A stretch of DNA of 14,310 nucleotides from assembly GCA_030653405.1 (NCBI GenBank), contig JAURZO010000138.1, forward strand, positions 1 through 14,310, written 5' to 3'. The position numbers and the translations under genes were made by a program. The DNA comes from Zwartia sp. GTDB lineage: Bacteria; Pseudomonadota; Gammaproteobacteria; Burkholderiales; Burkholderiaceae_B. The notes under the pieces are model-generated. The model ran no database searches, was not told the DNA's origin, and worked only from the letters and a program-made list of their open reading frames with translations. This document shows positions 6,984 to 13,642 of the stretch, in pieces; position 1 is the stretch's first letter, and each line of letters begins with the position of its first letter.

Positions 6984-7477
6984 TGTCATCGGTCCGCTCC
7001 AGTTCCGGGCGCCCAGCTAGACGCCTGAAAAACGAAATTAACGTCGTGCCCTACATCGATGTCATGCTCGTTTTGCTAATCATTTTCATGGTGACGGCAC
7101 CGCTGATTACACCAGGTGTTGTTGAGTTGCCTTCCGTTGGACAGGCCGCTAATGTGCCCGCAACACCTATAGAAGTACAAATCACCGAAGATGGCAAAAT
7201 TTCCTGGCGCAAACGCGAAGCGGGGGCGACAAATATTCCTGTTGAACGCAGCGCTCTCGCGCAAACGATTCTTGCTGAATTAAAGCCTGATCAGCCTGTC
7301 GTCATCGCCGCTGACGGCAAAGTCCCCTATGAGTCAGTCATGAAAGTCATGGATGATTTGCGTAAAAACGGAGTCACCAAACTCGGCTTGCTCGTAGACC
7401 AAAAAAGTGAAGCCGCTCCTGCACCCAATGCATCGCCCAAGGGCGCACCAAACAGAAACACACCACCCAAGAAATAA
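6983..7477 (+). CDS. tolR: Tol-Pal motor protein TolR
   Basis: Single-pass inner-membrane partner of TolQ, of the ExbD/TolR family, with a periplasmic domain. It has 164 residues, somewhat longer than the E. coli protein (142), mainly because of a Pro/Ala/Lys-rich C-terminal tail (about 142-164). The membrane helix (about 22-42) carries Asp26 in NVVPYIDVMLVLLIIFM, the proton-carrying residue equivalent to E. coli Asp23. The periplasmic domain (about 60-140) includes VVIAADGKVPYESVMKVMDDL, typical of the family. The start overlaps the tolQ stop by one base, so translation is coupled. A short AGGT lies 6 bases upstream. The stop TAA is in the same reading frame as the tolA start 45 bases further on. 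Confidence 0.96.
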   Translation: MSSVRSSSGRPARRLKNEINVVPYIDVMLVLLIIFMVTAPLITPGVVELPSVGQAANVPATPIEVQITEDGKISWRKREAGATNIPVERSALAQTILAELKPDQPVVIAADGKVPYESVMKVMDDLRKNGVTKLGLLVDQKSEAAPAPNASPKGAPNRNTPPKK

Positions 7478-7519
7478 AGAGGTCGCACCCGCATTCGCTA
7501 TGCGTTTGCTGCCCTACCC

Positions 7520-8689
7520 ATGAAGCCACACGATTCAACACCTCGCGGACCTAGCCTCCCCCCAAAACAAGCGCCTGATTGGCGCGCGTTGGGTTTGGCG
7601 ATGCTCGCCCATGCTGTGTTGGTACTCTTTCTTGTCGTCGGCCTGAACTGGAAGACAAACAAGGAAGGACCACTGCAAGTGGAGCTTTGGATGGACGGCA
7701 CAACGCCAGTCAGTCCTCCTCCCTCCGAAAACAAACCTGAACCTGCGCCTAAATCAGAGCCCGAGCCAACACCAGAGCCTCCGCCGCCACCTCCACCGCC
7801 GCCTCCGCCACCACCACCTCCTCCGCCACCGCCGGTAGCAAAGGCTGCGCCGGAGCCAAAGCCAGAGGTTGACCCAGAGATTGCCCTGGAAGAGGAGCGC
7901 AAGAAACGCGCAGAGCTTGAGCGCGCGCAACTAGAGAAAGAGGCTGCCGAAAAGAAAGCCAAAGAAGATGCGGCTAAGGAACAGCAGCGCATCAAGCAAG
8001 AGCGTGAAAAGGCTGAAAAGCAAGAACGCGATCGCCTTGAGCAGCAGCGTAAGGATGCGGAACGTTTAGAACGCGAAAAACAAGAGAAGCAAGAAAAAGA
8101 GGAAGAGGCCAAAAAAGCGGAAGTGCTGAAAAAGCAAGAAGCTGCAAAAAAGGCCGCAGCCGAGAAGAAACTGAAGGAAGAAGAAGCTAAAAAAGTCAAG
8201 GAAGCGGCAGAAGCCAAGGCAAAGGCTGAGGCTGAGAAGAAGGCTGAAGCCGACAAGAAGGCAAAAGCCGAGGCGGACAAAAAGGCAAAAGCTGATGCAG
8301 CCAAGAAGGCGGCCGCTGACCAGGCACTCAGGGACGCATTCCGCAAAGATGCCCTCGGGGCTGCAGGCCTGCCCGGTGGCACGGCTGATCGCAATCAGGC
8401 TGGCGGCGGAGGCAGAGATGATGGCTACGGAGCCAAAATCCGTGCTTGTGTGCAGCCTGGCGTTTCATTCCCTGTACCGCCTCGCAGTAACGCTAATCCA
8501 AGCGCGGAGTATCGTGTCGATCTCAGACCTGACGGAACCATTGCGGCCGTCAAGTTGACACGCAGCTCGGGTAACCCGAACTTCGACCGAGCTGTTGAAA
8601 CAGGTATCCGTCGCTGCTCGCCCTTCCCGGCCCCGCCATCAGGCAAGTATCCAGGCTACATCAACGTCAACTACAATATGTACGATTGA
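7520..8689 (+). CDS. tolA: Cell envelope protein TolA
   Basis: TolA links the TolQR motor in the inner membrane to TolB and Pal at the outer membrane. The 389 residues show the three expected domains. Domain I is a short cytoplasmic N-terminus and one membrane helix (about 24-43). Domain II begins with a Pro/Glu-rich stretch including 19 consecutive prolines (87-105), followed by a long Lys/Glu/Ala-rich helix (about 115-275). Domain III is the TonB_C-like globular end (303-389) with two cysteines (Cys310, Cys366) that could form the conserved disulphide. ATG 7520 gives the normal N-terminus, but no good ribosome binding site sits directly before it; AGAGGT is 36 bases upstream, just after the tolR stop. 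A 7-codon ORF (7500-7523) ends in TGA overlapping the ATG, so coupling is possible. Identification is firm; the start is less so. Confidence 0.94.
   Translation: MKPHDSTPRGPSLPPKQAPDWRALGLAMLAHAVLVLFLVVGLNWKTNKEGPLQVELWMDGTTPVSPPPSENKPEPAPKSEPEPTPEPPPPPPPPPPPPPPPPPPPVAKAAPEPKPEVDPEIALEEERKKRAELERAQLEKEAAEKKAKEDAAKEQQRIKQEREKAEKQERDRLEQQRKDAERLEREKQEKQEKEEEAKKAEVLKKQEAAKKAAAEKKLKEEEAKKVKEAAEAKAKAEAEKKAEADKKAKAEADKKAKADAAKKAAADQALRDAFRKDALGAAGLPGGTADRNQAGGGGRDDGYGAKIRACVQPGVSFPVPPRSNANPSAEYRVDLRPDGTIAAVKLTRSSGNPNFDRAVETGIRRCSPFPAPPSGKYPGYINVNYNMYD
7778..7834 (+). repeat. 19-proline tract in tolA
   Basis: Nineteen successive proline codons (TolA residues 87-105) use an irregular mix of CCT, CCA and CCG rather than one repeated triplet. 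The stretch probably forms a stiff polyproline II rod just outside the membrane. The codon mixing argues against recent slippage expansion. Confidence 0.9.
8216..8305 (+). repeat. Degenerate 8-residue repeats in the TolA helix
   Basis: TolA residues 233-262 read as successive units KAKAEAEK, KAEADK, KAKAEADK, KAKADAAK: an 8-residue repeat with one copy shortened to six. The DNA copies share AAGGCAAAAGC-type sequence, so this part of the helix probably grew by tandem duplication, as is known for TolA domain II in other bacteria. Confidence 0.8.
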
Positions 8690-8705
8690 TAGGAGTCCCG
8701 CAAAA

Positions 8706-10037
8706 ATGAAGAGTGACCTGCTATATATGAACCGCACATCCCATTCATCGATGTCCAGTTTATTAACCTCATGGCTTAAAGCGCTCATGTTGTTTGCGAT
8801 GCTGTCTTTTGGCCTCAGCGCCCAAGCACAGCTGCGTGTGGATATTTCTGGCACGGGTGCCCAGCAGTACCCCGTTGCGATCGCCGACTTCAGCGGAGAT
8901 AGTGCTGGTGCGCAGATTTCTGAAATTATTCGTGCCGACCTGACGCGTTCGGGTCAATTCCGCCTGATTACGACTACAGGCGCCACGCTCGGCTACACAA
9001 CACCGATTGCTTACGATGAGTGGCGCACGCGCGGCGCTGATTTTCTTGCTTACGGCACCGTCACGCGCAGCGGTGATGGTCGTTACGAGATCAAATACAA
9101 GTTGGGTGATACCGTTAAGCGCGGCACGCTCGATGAAATCACGATCGTCGGCACGGAAAAAGAATTACGTCGCATGGCGCATCAGGTTGCCGATCGGATT
9201 TACGAAAAGATTACGGGTATTCGCGGTGTTTTCTCCACGCGCATCGCCTATGTGCTCAAACGTGGCAAAACATTCGAACTGCAGATTGCGGATGCTGATG
9301 GCCAAAATCCACAGGTTGCTTTACGCTCAGGCGAACCGATTATCTCTCCGGCATGGTCTCCCGATGGATCGCGCCTGGCTTATGTGAGCTTTGAGACCGG
9401 CAAACCTGTCGTTTATGTTCACGAACTGGCCACCAGCAAGCGCTTTCCGGTCGCGAACTACAAAGGAAACAACTCCGCCCCCTCCTGGTCTCCAGATGGC
9501 GGAACCCTGGCCGTGGTGCTGACACGAGATGGTTTGTCGCAGATCTATACGGTTGGTGCGCGTGATGGCAGTAATTTACGCCGTGTGACCCGCTCTCCAC
9601 TGATCGATACCGAGCCTGTTTTCAGCCCAGATGGCCGCACAATTTACTTTACCAGTGATCGCAGCGGTAGCCCGCAAATTTACCAAGTTGGCCTGGACGG
9701 TGGCGAACCGCGGCGCATTACCTTCAACGGCAGTTACAATATCTCACCAAGGGTTTCTCCGGATGGTAAAACCTTGTTGATGGTGTCGCGTCGTGATGGC
9801 TCTTTTAGAGTTGCATCACTTGACTTGGCAAGTGGCGGTGAAACGCTGCTGACCCAAGGACGTGATGATCAGTCTCCAAGTTTTGCACCAAATGGGATGC
9901 AGATTCTTTATGCCGCGATACAAGGTGGTCGCAGCGTATTGGCAGGTGTATCAAGCGATGGGCGTGTGCGTCAAACGCTATCTGTGCTGAATGGTGAAGT
10001 ACGAGAGCCTGTGTGGGGTCCCTTCACAAGCAAGTAG
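8706..10037 (+). CDS. tolB: Tol-Pal periplasmic beta-propeller protein TolB
   Basis: Soluble periplasmic protein that binds Pal and TolA and modulates Pal's hold on peptidoglycan. From ATG 8706 it has 443 residues (E. coli 430). A Sec signal peptide with its hydrophobic core at about 24-38 ends in SAQA, giving predicted cleavage before QLRVDISGTG (residue 42). The N-terminal domain (about 42-180) is followed by a beta-propeller with repeated SPDG signatures: SPAWSPDGSRLAYVS, APSWSPDGGTLAV, EPVFSPDGRTIYFTS, SPRVSPDGKTLLMVS and SPSFAPNGMQILYA. AGGAG at 8691-8695 lies 10 bases before the ATG. The polar n-region of about 23 residues is long, so ATG 8727 or 8751 could be the real start, but neither has a comparable site. 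The gene begins 16 bp after tolA. The reading frame is open upstream into tolA, but that part is not coding. Confidence 0.95.
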   Translation: MKSDLLYMNRTSHSSMSSLLTSWLKALMLFAMLSFGLSAQAQLRVDISGTGAQQYPVAIADFSGDSAGAQISEIIRADLTRSGQFRLITTTGATLGYTTPIAYDEWRTRGADFLAYGTVTRSGDGRYEIKYKLGDTVKRGTLDEITIVGTEKELRRMAHQVADRIYEKITGIRGVFSTRIAYVLKRGKTFELQIADADGQNPQVALRSGEPIISPAWSPDGSRLAYVSFETGKPVVYVHELATSKRFPVANYKGNNSAPSWSPDGGTLAVVLTRDGLSQIYTVGARDGSNLRRVTRSPLIDTEPVFSPDGRTIYFTSDRSGSPQIYQVGLDGGEPRRITFNGSYNISPRVSPDGKTLLMVSRRDGSFRVASLDLASGGETLLTQGRDDQSPSFAPNGMQILYAAIQGGRSVLAGVSSDGRVRQTLSVLNGEVREPVWGPFTSK

Positions 10038-10132
10038 TGCTTACCGATTAAGCTGATTGATTGATCTGTTTTAAAAAGCATTAACCATTTTTCAAATTGT
10101 AGTTATTCAAGTTTCTTACCAAGGTAAATATC

Positions 10133-10618
10133 ATGAGATCGCGTATTGCTAAAGTTGTGACCATTGCAGCGCTTGCCGCCGGTCTGGCGGCTTGTAGCTC
10201 TGTTTCATTGGATGATCAGGCCGGTAAAGGTGGCGGAGCGGATGGCTCTGGCGTTCTTGATCCGTTTAACCCCAACAGCATCCTTGCTAAGCAGCGCTCG
10301 GTTTATTTTGATTTCAACAGCTATACCGTTGGTGATCAATACCGCGGCCTAGTCGACACTCACGGCAAGTATCTTTTGAGCACACCCCAGCAGCGTGTGG
10401 TCATTGAAGGGAATACTGACGCACGTGGTGGCTCAGAGTACAACTTAGCACTTGGCCAACGTCGTGCAGAAGCAGTGCGTCGCCAGTTGACCTTGCAAGG
10501 TGTGCCAGACACGCAAGTTGAAACCATTAGTTTCGGTAAAGAAAAGCCAAAAGCGCTTGGCGATTCGGAAGCGGATTATGCTGAAAACCGTCGTGCAGAC
10601 TTTAACTACAAGCGTTAA
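10133..10618 (+). CDS. pal: Peptidoglycan-associated lipoprotein Pal
   Basis: Outer-membrane lipoprotein that binds peptidoglycan and TolB, stabilising the envelope and following the division septum. It has 161 residues. The lipoprotein signal has the lipobox LAAC with the lipidated Cys21. After a flexible Gly/Ser/Asp-rich linker comes the OmpA-like domain (about 55-160), with VYFDFNSY (57-64) and GNTDARGGSEYNLALGQRRA (93-112). Asp96 and Arg111 occupy the positions that bind diaminopimelate in OmpA-family proteins. AAGGT at 10121-10125 precedes the ATG by 7 bases. The 95-bp gap after tolB is the longest inside the cluster and is AT-rich, so pal may have its own promoter, as in some other bacteria; I could not identify one firmly. 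A hairpin follows the stop. Confidence 0.97.
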   Translation: MRSRIAKVVTIAALAAGLAACSSVSLDDQAGKGGGADGSGVLDPFNPNSILAKQRSVYFDFNSYTVGDQYRGLVDTHGKYLLSTPQQRVVIEGNTDARGGSEYNLALGQRRAEAVRRQLTLQGVPDTQVETISFGKEKPKALGDSEADYAENRRADFNYKR

Positions 10619-10642
10619 GCTAGTCAGCTAGGTTTGGTCTGA

Positions 10643-10669
10643 AACAAGGCGGCCAACGGCCGCTTTGTT
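10643..10669 (+). terminator. Hairpin between pal and cpoB
   Basis: AACAAGGCGGCC (10643-10654) pairs with GGCCGCTTTGTT (10658-10669) over 12 bp with one G-U pair and a 3-base loop. The sequence after it (GCTTATTGG) lacks a T run, so full termination is unlikely. Only 7 bases separate it from the cpoB ribosome binding site. It probably stabilises the 3' end of pal mRNA or partly attenuates transcription or translation into cpoB. The structure is seen; the function is inferred. Confidence 0.6.
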
Positions 10670-10690
10670 GCTTATTGGAGGATTTTTTGT

Positions 10691-11365
10691 ATGCGTAACA
10701 AGTCTATTTCCTGGCGTTTGGCCAGCACATGCCTCGTGCTCATTGGCGGCATTTCACTGACTCAGCCAGCACTGGCATTTGCCGATGATGACGCTCGCAA
10801 AGCCATTATTGAGCTTCGTCAGCAAATCAAAACCCTGACTGAGGCCAACCAGCGTGCGCGCATTCAGCTCTCGGATCAAATCGAAGCACTTGGACAGGAA
10901 ATTGTCCGTTTGCGTGGTGATATTGAGCAACTTGGACGCCCTGCCAGTACGCCCGGAGGAGCACGTAGTGCTGACCCGCGTGCGCAAGACCCAAGAGAAC
11001 AATCCGCTTTTGATCAGTCGATGGAGACTTTTCGTAAAGCCCAATACAAAGAAACCATTCAAAATCTCACAGCGTTTTTGACGCTCTACCCTGATAGCAA
11101 ACTGGCGCCAACTGCACAGTTTTATCTTGGTAGTAGCCGCTTTGCAATGAAGGACTACAAAGGCGCTATTACGACTTTACAAGCGATGGTTCAAAAATAT
11201 CCGACTGAACCGCGTGCCGCAGACGCACTCTTGATGGTCGCAAGTAGCCAACTCGAGTTGAATAATCGTCCCGGTGCGAAAACCACTTTGCAGCGTATTG
11301 TTAAAGACTACAAAGGGACACCCGCTGCTGACACAGCAGCTAAACGCTTGCCCCTGTTGCAATAA
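10691..11365 (+). CDS. cpoB: Cell division coordinator CpoB (YbgF)
   Basis: Periplasmic TPR protein that coordinates outer-membrane constriction by Tol with septal peptidoglycan synthesis by PBP1B; it interacts with TolA. It has 224 residues, a little shorter than E. coli CpoB (about 263). A signal peptide (1-29, ending PALA) is followed by a trimerising coiled coil (about 33-82), a Pro/Gly/Asp linker (about 83-105), and TPR-like repeats from AFDQSMETFRKAQYKETIQ through YPDSKLAPTAQFYLGSSRF, YPTEPRAADALLMVA and a final helix ending near 222. GGAGG at 10677-10681 is a strong ribosome binding site 9 bases before ATG 10691. It is the last gene of the cluster, closed by the terminator at 11433. 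Confidence 0.95.
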   Translation: MRNKSISWRLASTCLVLIGGISLTQPALAFADDDARKAIIELRQQIKTLTEANQRARIQLSDQIEALGQEIVRLRGDIEQLGRPASTPGGARSADPRAQDPREQSAFDQSMETFRKAQYKETIQNLTAFLTLYPDSKLAPTAQFYLGSSRFAMKDYKGAITTLQAMVQKYPTEPRAADALLMVASSQLELNNRPGAKTTLQRIVKDYKGTPAADTAAKRLPLLQ

Positions 11366-11432
11366 TTTACAGAGGGATTGTTGTTACAAGATCTTATGAA
11401 TCGAAGTACGAATCGAAAACAGTTTTGAAAAT

Positions 11433-11460
11433 AAAAGGGCTCATCCAAGAGCCCTTTTTT
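11433..11460. terminator. Rho-independent terminator after cpoB, probably bidirectional
   Basis: AAAAGGGCTC (11433-11442) and GAGCCCTTTT (11449-11458) form a 10-bp stem with a 6-base loop, followed by a T run to 11460. The A-rich left flank gives the opposite strand a T-rich tail too. The structure therefore serves the tol-pal cluster on the plus strand and the converging EamA transporter gene on the minus strand. Confidence 0.92.
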
Positions 11461-11488
11461 ACTTTTCATCACCCGCCATTCTTCGCAA

Positions 11489-12397
11489 CTAACTTGTAGA
11501 AAGCAACAGAAACGCGACACCAACCACAATCAACACGATACCCATCGTTTCCTGACGTGTACTTTTGCTGAGAAACACTCGCCATGAAAGCAGCTGGGCA
11601 AATAAAACCTCCACCAGTCCCAGCGTTCGCACGTTTGCAGCTGCAGTCAATGCAAAACCAAGGAACCAACCCTGAGAGGCAGAAGCTCCCAATAGGCCGC
11701 CCCAAATTGAAATGCGCCAAGCCTTGAGGCATTTAATCCAGACGTCGTAGTGAAAAATCATCATCCACGCGGCAAGCAGGATGGTTTGCAAACCCAATCC
11801 GCAAGTCAGCGTCCAAGATGCTCGCACCCAAAAATGTGCCTCTCCCAAGGCGAGGATGCCACCCCGGAATGCAACGGCTGCAATCGCGAAAAAGGCGCCA
11901 GCTAACAAACCCAATGCTACAGGCTGCCAAGAGGATTCCTCAGCATTGGCCGCTACGGGCTTGCGTGCCATGATCGTGACGCCAACCGTCGCGATGATAA
12001 TCGCAACCATTGCGAGAATCGATATTTGGTCACCCAATACGACAAGACCAAATAGCGCGACCTGTACTGGTTCGGTTTTCGTCCAGGCTGTCACTACAAC
12101 GAATGCCCTTTGCCGCATGGCAGCCAGCATTAATGCCGTCGCGGCAATTTGAGAAAGTGCACCCACAGCCACAAACAATACGAAACTCCAATCCATCTGG
12201 GGCATCACGGAGCCGGTCATGACTAAGGCAATGGCAGTGAAAAGCACGGCAAATGGAAAGCCATAAAGGAAACGGACTTGTGTCGCCCCTAGCGTGCCAA
12301 GCTGCTCAGTCAAACTGCGCTGAATTGCGTTACGACCCGCCTGAGCGGCGGCTGCAAAGATCGTGGCGGGAATCCACAGCCATGTCCATTCGTTCAC
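11489..12397 (-). CDS. EamA/DMT-family transporter
   Basis: An inner-membrane permease of the drug/metabolite transporter superfamily, 302 residues and almost entirely hydrophobic, with about ten predicted membrane segments in two EamA-like halves (about 5-145 and 157-300) joined by a short polar linker around KPVAANAEESSWQP. Members export or import metabolites such as amino acids and organic acids, or drugs; the substrate cannot be read from the sequence. Translation starts at a GTG (12397) with GGAG 7 bases upstream; no ATG in frame nearby is better. The start overlaps the stop of the upstream dehydrogenase by 4 bases (GTGA), so the two are translationally coupled and probably act on related compounds. 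The family is clear; the function is open. Confidence 0.88.
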   Translation of the reverse strand: MNEWTWLWIPATIFAAAAQAGRNAIQRSLTEQLGTLGATQVRFLYGFPFAVLFTAIALVMTGSVMPQMDWSFVLFVAVGALSQIAATALMLAAMRQRAFVVVTAWTKTEPVQVALFGLVVLGDQISILAMVAIIIATVGVTIMARKPVAANAEESSWQPVALGLLAGAFFAIAAVAFRGGILALGEAHFWVRASWTLTCGLGLQTILLAAWMMIFHYDVWIKCLKAWRISIWGGLLGASASQGWFLGFALTAAANVRTLGLVEVLFAQLLSWRVFLSKSTRQETMGIVLIVVGVAFLLLSTS

Positions 12398-13449
12398 AAA
12401 CCACTCCTTGACGCTGCGTGTTGTTGCAAGAGCTTGACCACCTCGGCATCTAACTTAATCCCTTGACTTCGTTGCTGCGCCATTCTGTTGAGCTCGATCT
12501 CACCAGGCACGATGACTGATTGACCTTCTACTGCTGGAGGACTGTCATGCAAAATAGAGGCGAAATCCATCATGCGTTCAGTTAACCACTGTGGAGAGCC
12601 CAACACCTTGGTATTAATCAATATAAAAAAATGACCCAGGTTTTGTGGTTCATCCGGCGCATCCACCCAAGACTTCACATGCGTGAGGTAGGCAGCATTC
12701 GACAAGAGCCCTGCAAAGAGGTCCACGAGCAGTGCCAAACCGTATCCTTTGTGCCCACCAATCGGCTGCAAAAAACCATCCAACGCGGCTTTGGGATTAG
12801 TCGTGGCACGTCCTTTGTCATCGGTCGCCCAGGTATCAGGGATTGATTCACCCCGCTTGAGGGCGTTACGGATTTTGGCGCGCGCGACCACACTCATTGC
12901 CATGTCCAGCAGAAACGGTTGGCCGCCAGGATTGGGGACGCCAAAGCCCAAGGGACTATTCCCGAGGCGTGCGTCACTTCCCCCCCACGGTGCGATTGTT
13001 GTCGTAGCGTTACTGCCAATCACGCTGGCGAAACCTTGCTCTGCAGCGATCAACGAATAAGGTGAGATTGGACCAAAGTGATTACTGCCACGCGCAAAGG
13101 CCATCCCGATGCCGTACTGTCCTGCCGCCTCCATCGCCGCACGCAACGCATGCATACCCACCAGAGGACCGACGCCATTATCGCCGTCCACCAGCCTCAG
13201 AGCTGGCGCAGGAGATTCGACGCGAATATGTGGTCGGGGATTAATACCTTTCACGATCAAGCGCTCACCATAAGACTCGACACGCGAAAGTCCATGTGTG
13301 CTCAAGCCAAACAAGTCTGCCATCACCAATACTCGGACAACGTCGGCCGCATCCGGCTGTGTCAATCCCAGGCCTTCAAAAGCACGTATCGCCAACGCGG
13401 TCAGCTCAGGCTCTGTCCAGACTGTTTGCACTTGCCCGCTTTCACTCAT
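12394..13449 (-). CDS. Ldh_2-family malate/L-lactate-type dehydrogenase
   Basis: A cytoplasmic NAD(P)-dependent 2-hydroxyacid dehydrogenase of the malate/L-lactate dehydrogenase type-2 family (Ldh_2), unrelated in fold to classical MDH/LDH. The family also includes ureidoglycolate, sulfolactate and 2,3-diketogulonate reductases, so the substrate is not fixed. From ATG 13449 it has 351 residues, the typical length. Conserved features are DLFGLSTHG (45-53, with His52), RGSNHFGPISPY (120-131), GNSPLGFGVPNPGG (163-176) and GGHKGYGLALLVD (231-243). AAGGAG lies 7 bases before this ATG; a GTG 6 bases further upstream would sit almost on the ribosome binding site and is rejected. The stop overlaps the EamA start by 4 bases. 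The promoter must lie in the short spacer toward groEL, which also holds a REP-like repeat. Confidence 0.9.
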   Translation of the reverse strand: MSESGQVQTVWTEPELTALAIRAFEGLGLTQPDAADVVRVLVMADLFGLSTHGLSRVESYGERLIVKGINPRPHIRVESPAPALRLVDGDNGVGPLVGMHALRAAMEAAGQYGIGMAFARGSNHFGPISPYSLIAAEQGFASVIGSNATTTIAPWGGSDARLGNSPLGFGVPNPGGQPFLLDMAMSVVARAKIRNALKRGESIPDTWATDDKGRATTNPKAALDGFLQPIGGHKGYGLALLVDLFAGLLSNAAYLTHVKSWVDAPDEPQNLGHFFILINTKVLGSPQWLTERMMDFASILHDSPPAVEGQSVIVPGEIELNRMAQQRSQGIKLDAEVVKLLQQHAASRSGL

Positions 13450-13482
13450 CCCCACTCTCCTTAAATTTTATTCTCCGAAGCA

Positions 13483-13506
13483 TACTCGGGAGCGAGCCCG
13501 CCGTCA
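13483..13506. repeat. Degenerate REP-like palindrome copy
   Basis: TACTCGGGAGCGAGCCCGCC (13483-13502) continuing with GTCA aligns without gaps to the repeat at 13607-13630, matching 17 of 24 positions, and both are preceded by a similar G-A-containing flank. The arms CTCGGG and the C-rich right half no longer pair perfectly. It lies just upstream of the Ldh_2 dehydrogenase start, in the region where that gene's promoter is expected. Confidence 0.5.
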
Positions 13507-13572
13507 TGCTAGTCATCCACGACATGCTGCGCAAAATTCAACAAACTCAGGATCGCAAGCATAAAACGAAAA

Positions 13573-13602
13573 ACCCCCGGATTTCTCCGAGGGTCTTTTT
13601 TT
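13573..13602 (-). terminator. Rho-independent terminator of groEL
   Basis: Read on the minus strand, ACCCTCGG (13594-13587) pairs with CCGGGGGT (13580-13573) over 8 bp with one U-G pair and a 6-base loop, followed by TTTTTCGTTTT. It lies about 50 bp past the groEL stop. An opposing T run at 13596-13602 means it could also terminate plus-strand transcription. Confidence 0.88.
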
Positions 13603-13606
13603 GGTA

Positions 13607-13630
13607 TACCCCGGAGCAAGTCCGGGGTCA
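13607..13630. repeat. REP-like palindrome just after groEL
   Basis: ACCCCGGA (13608-13615) and TCCGGGGT (13621-13628) form a perfect 8-bp stem with a 5-base loop GCAAG. Together with the terminator hairpin it forms two tandem hairpins at the 3' end of the groEL mRNA. The motif resembles the short interspersed palindromes common in proteobacterial intergenic regions, and a diverged second copy lies at 13483-13506. It may protect the mRNA 3' end. Confidence 0.6.
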
Positions 13631-13642
13631 GCAAGTTTGAGC

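Noticed and set aside
7498..8394. Long minus-strand ORF (298 codons) opposite tolA
   Set aside because: Its product is low-complexity Ser/Ala/Phe and poly-Gly, which is simply the complement of the Lys/Glu/Ala and proline codons of tolA; there is no family resemblance.
8595..8705. Extension of the tolB frame back into tolA
   Set aside because: It starts at a non-ATG codon inside tolA and would hide the signal peptide; ATG 8706 has AGGAG before it.
13078..13640. Plus-strand ORFs opposite the Ldh_2 gene and through the spacer to groEL
   Set aside because: They are antisense to a clear gene, overlap each other in different frames, and show no domain.
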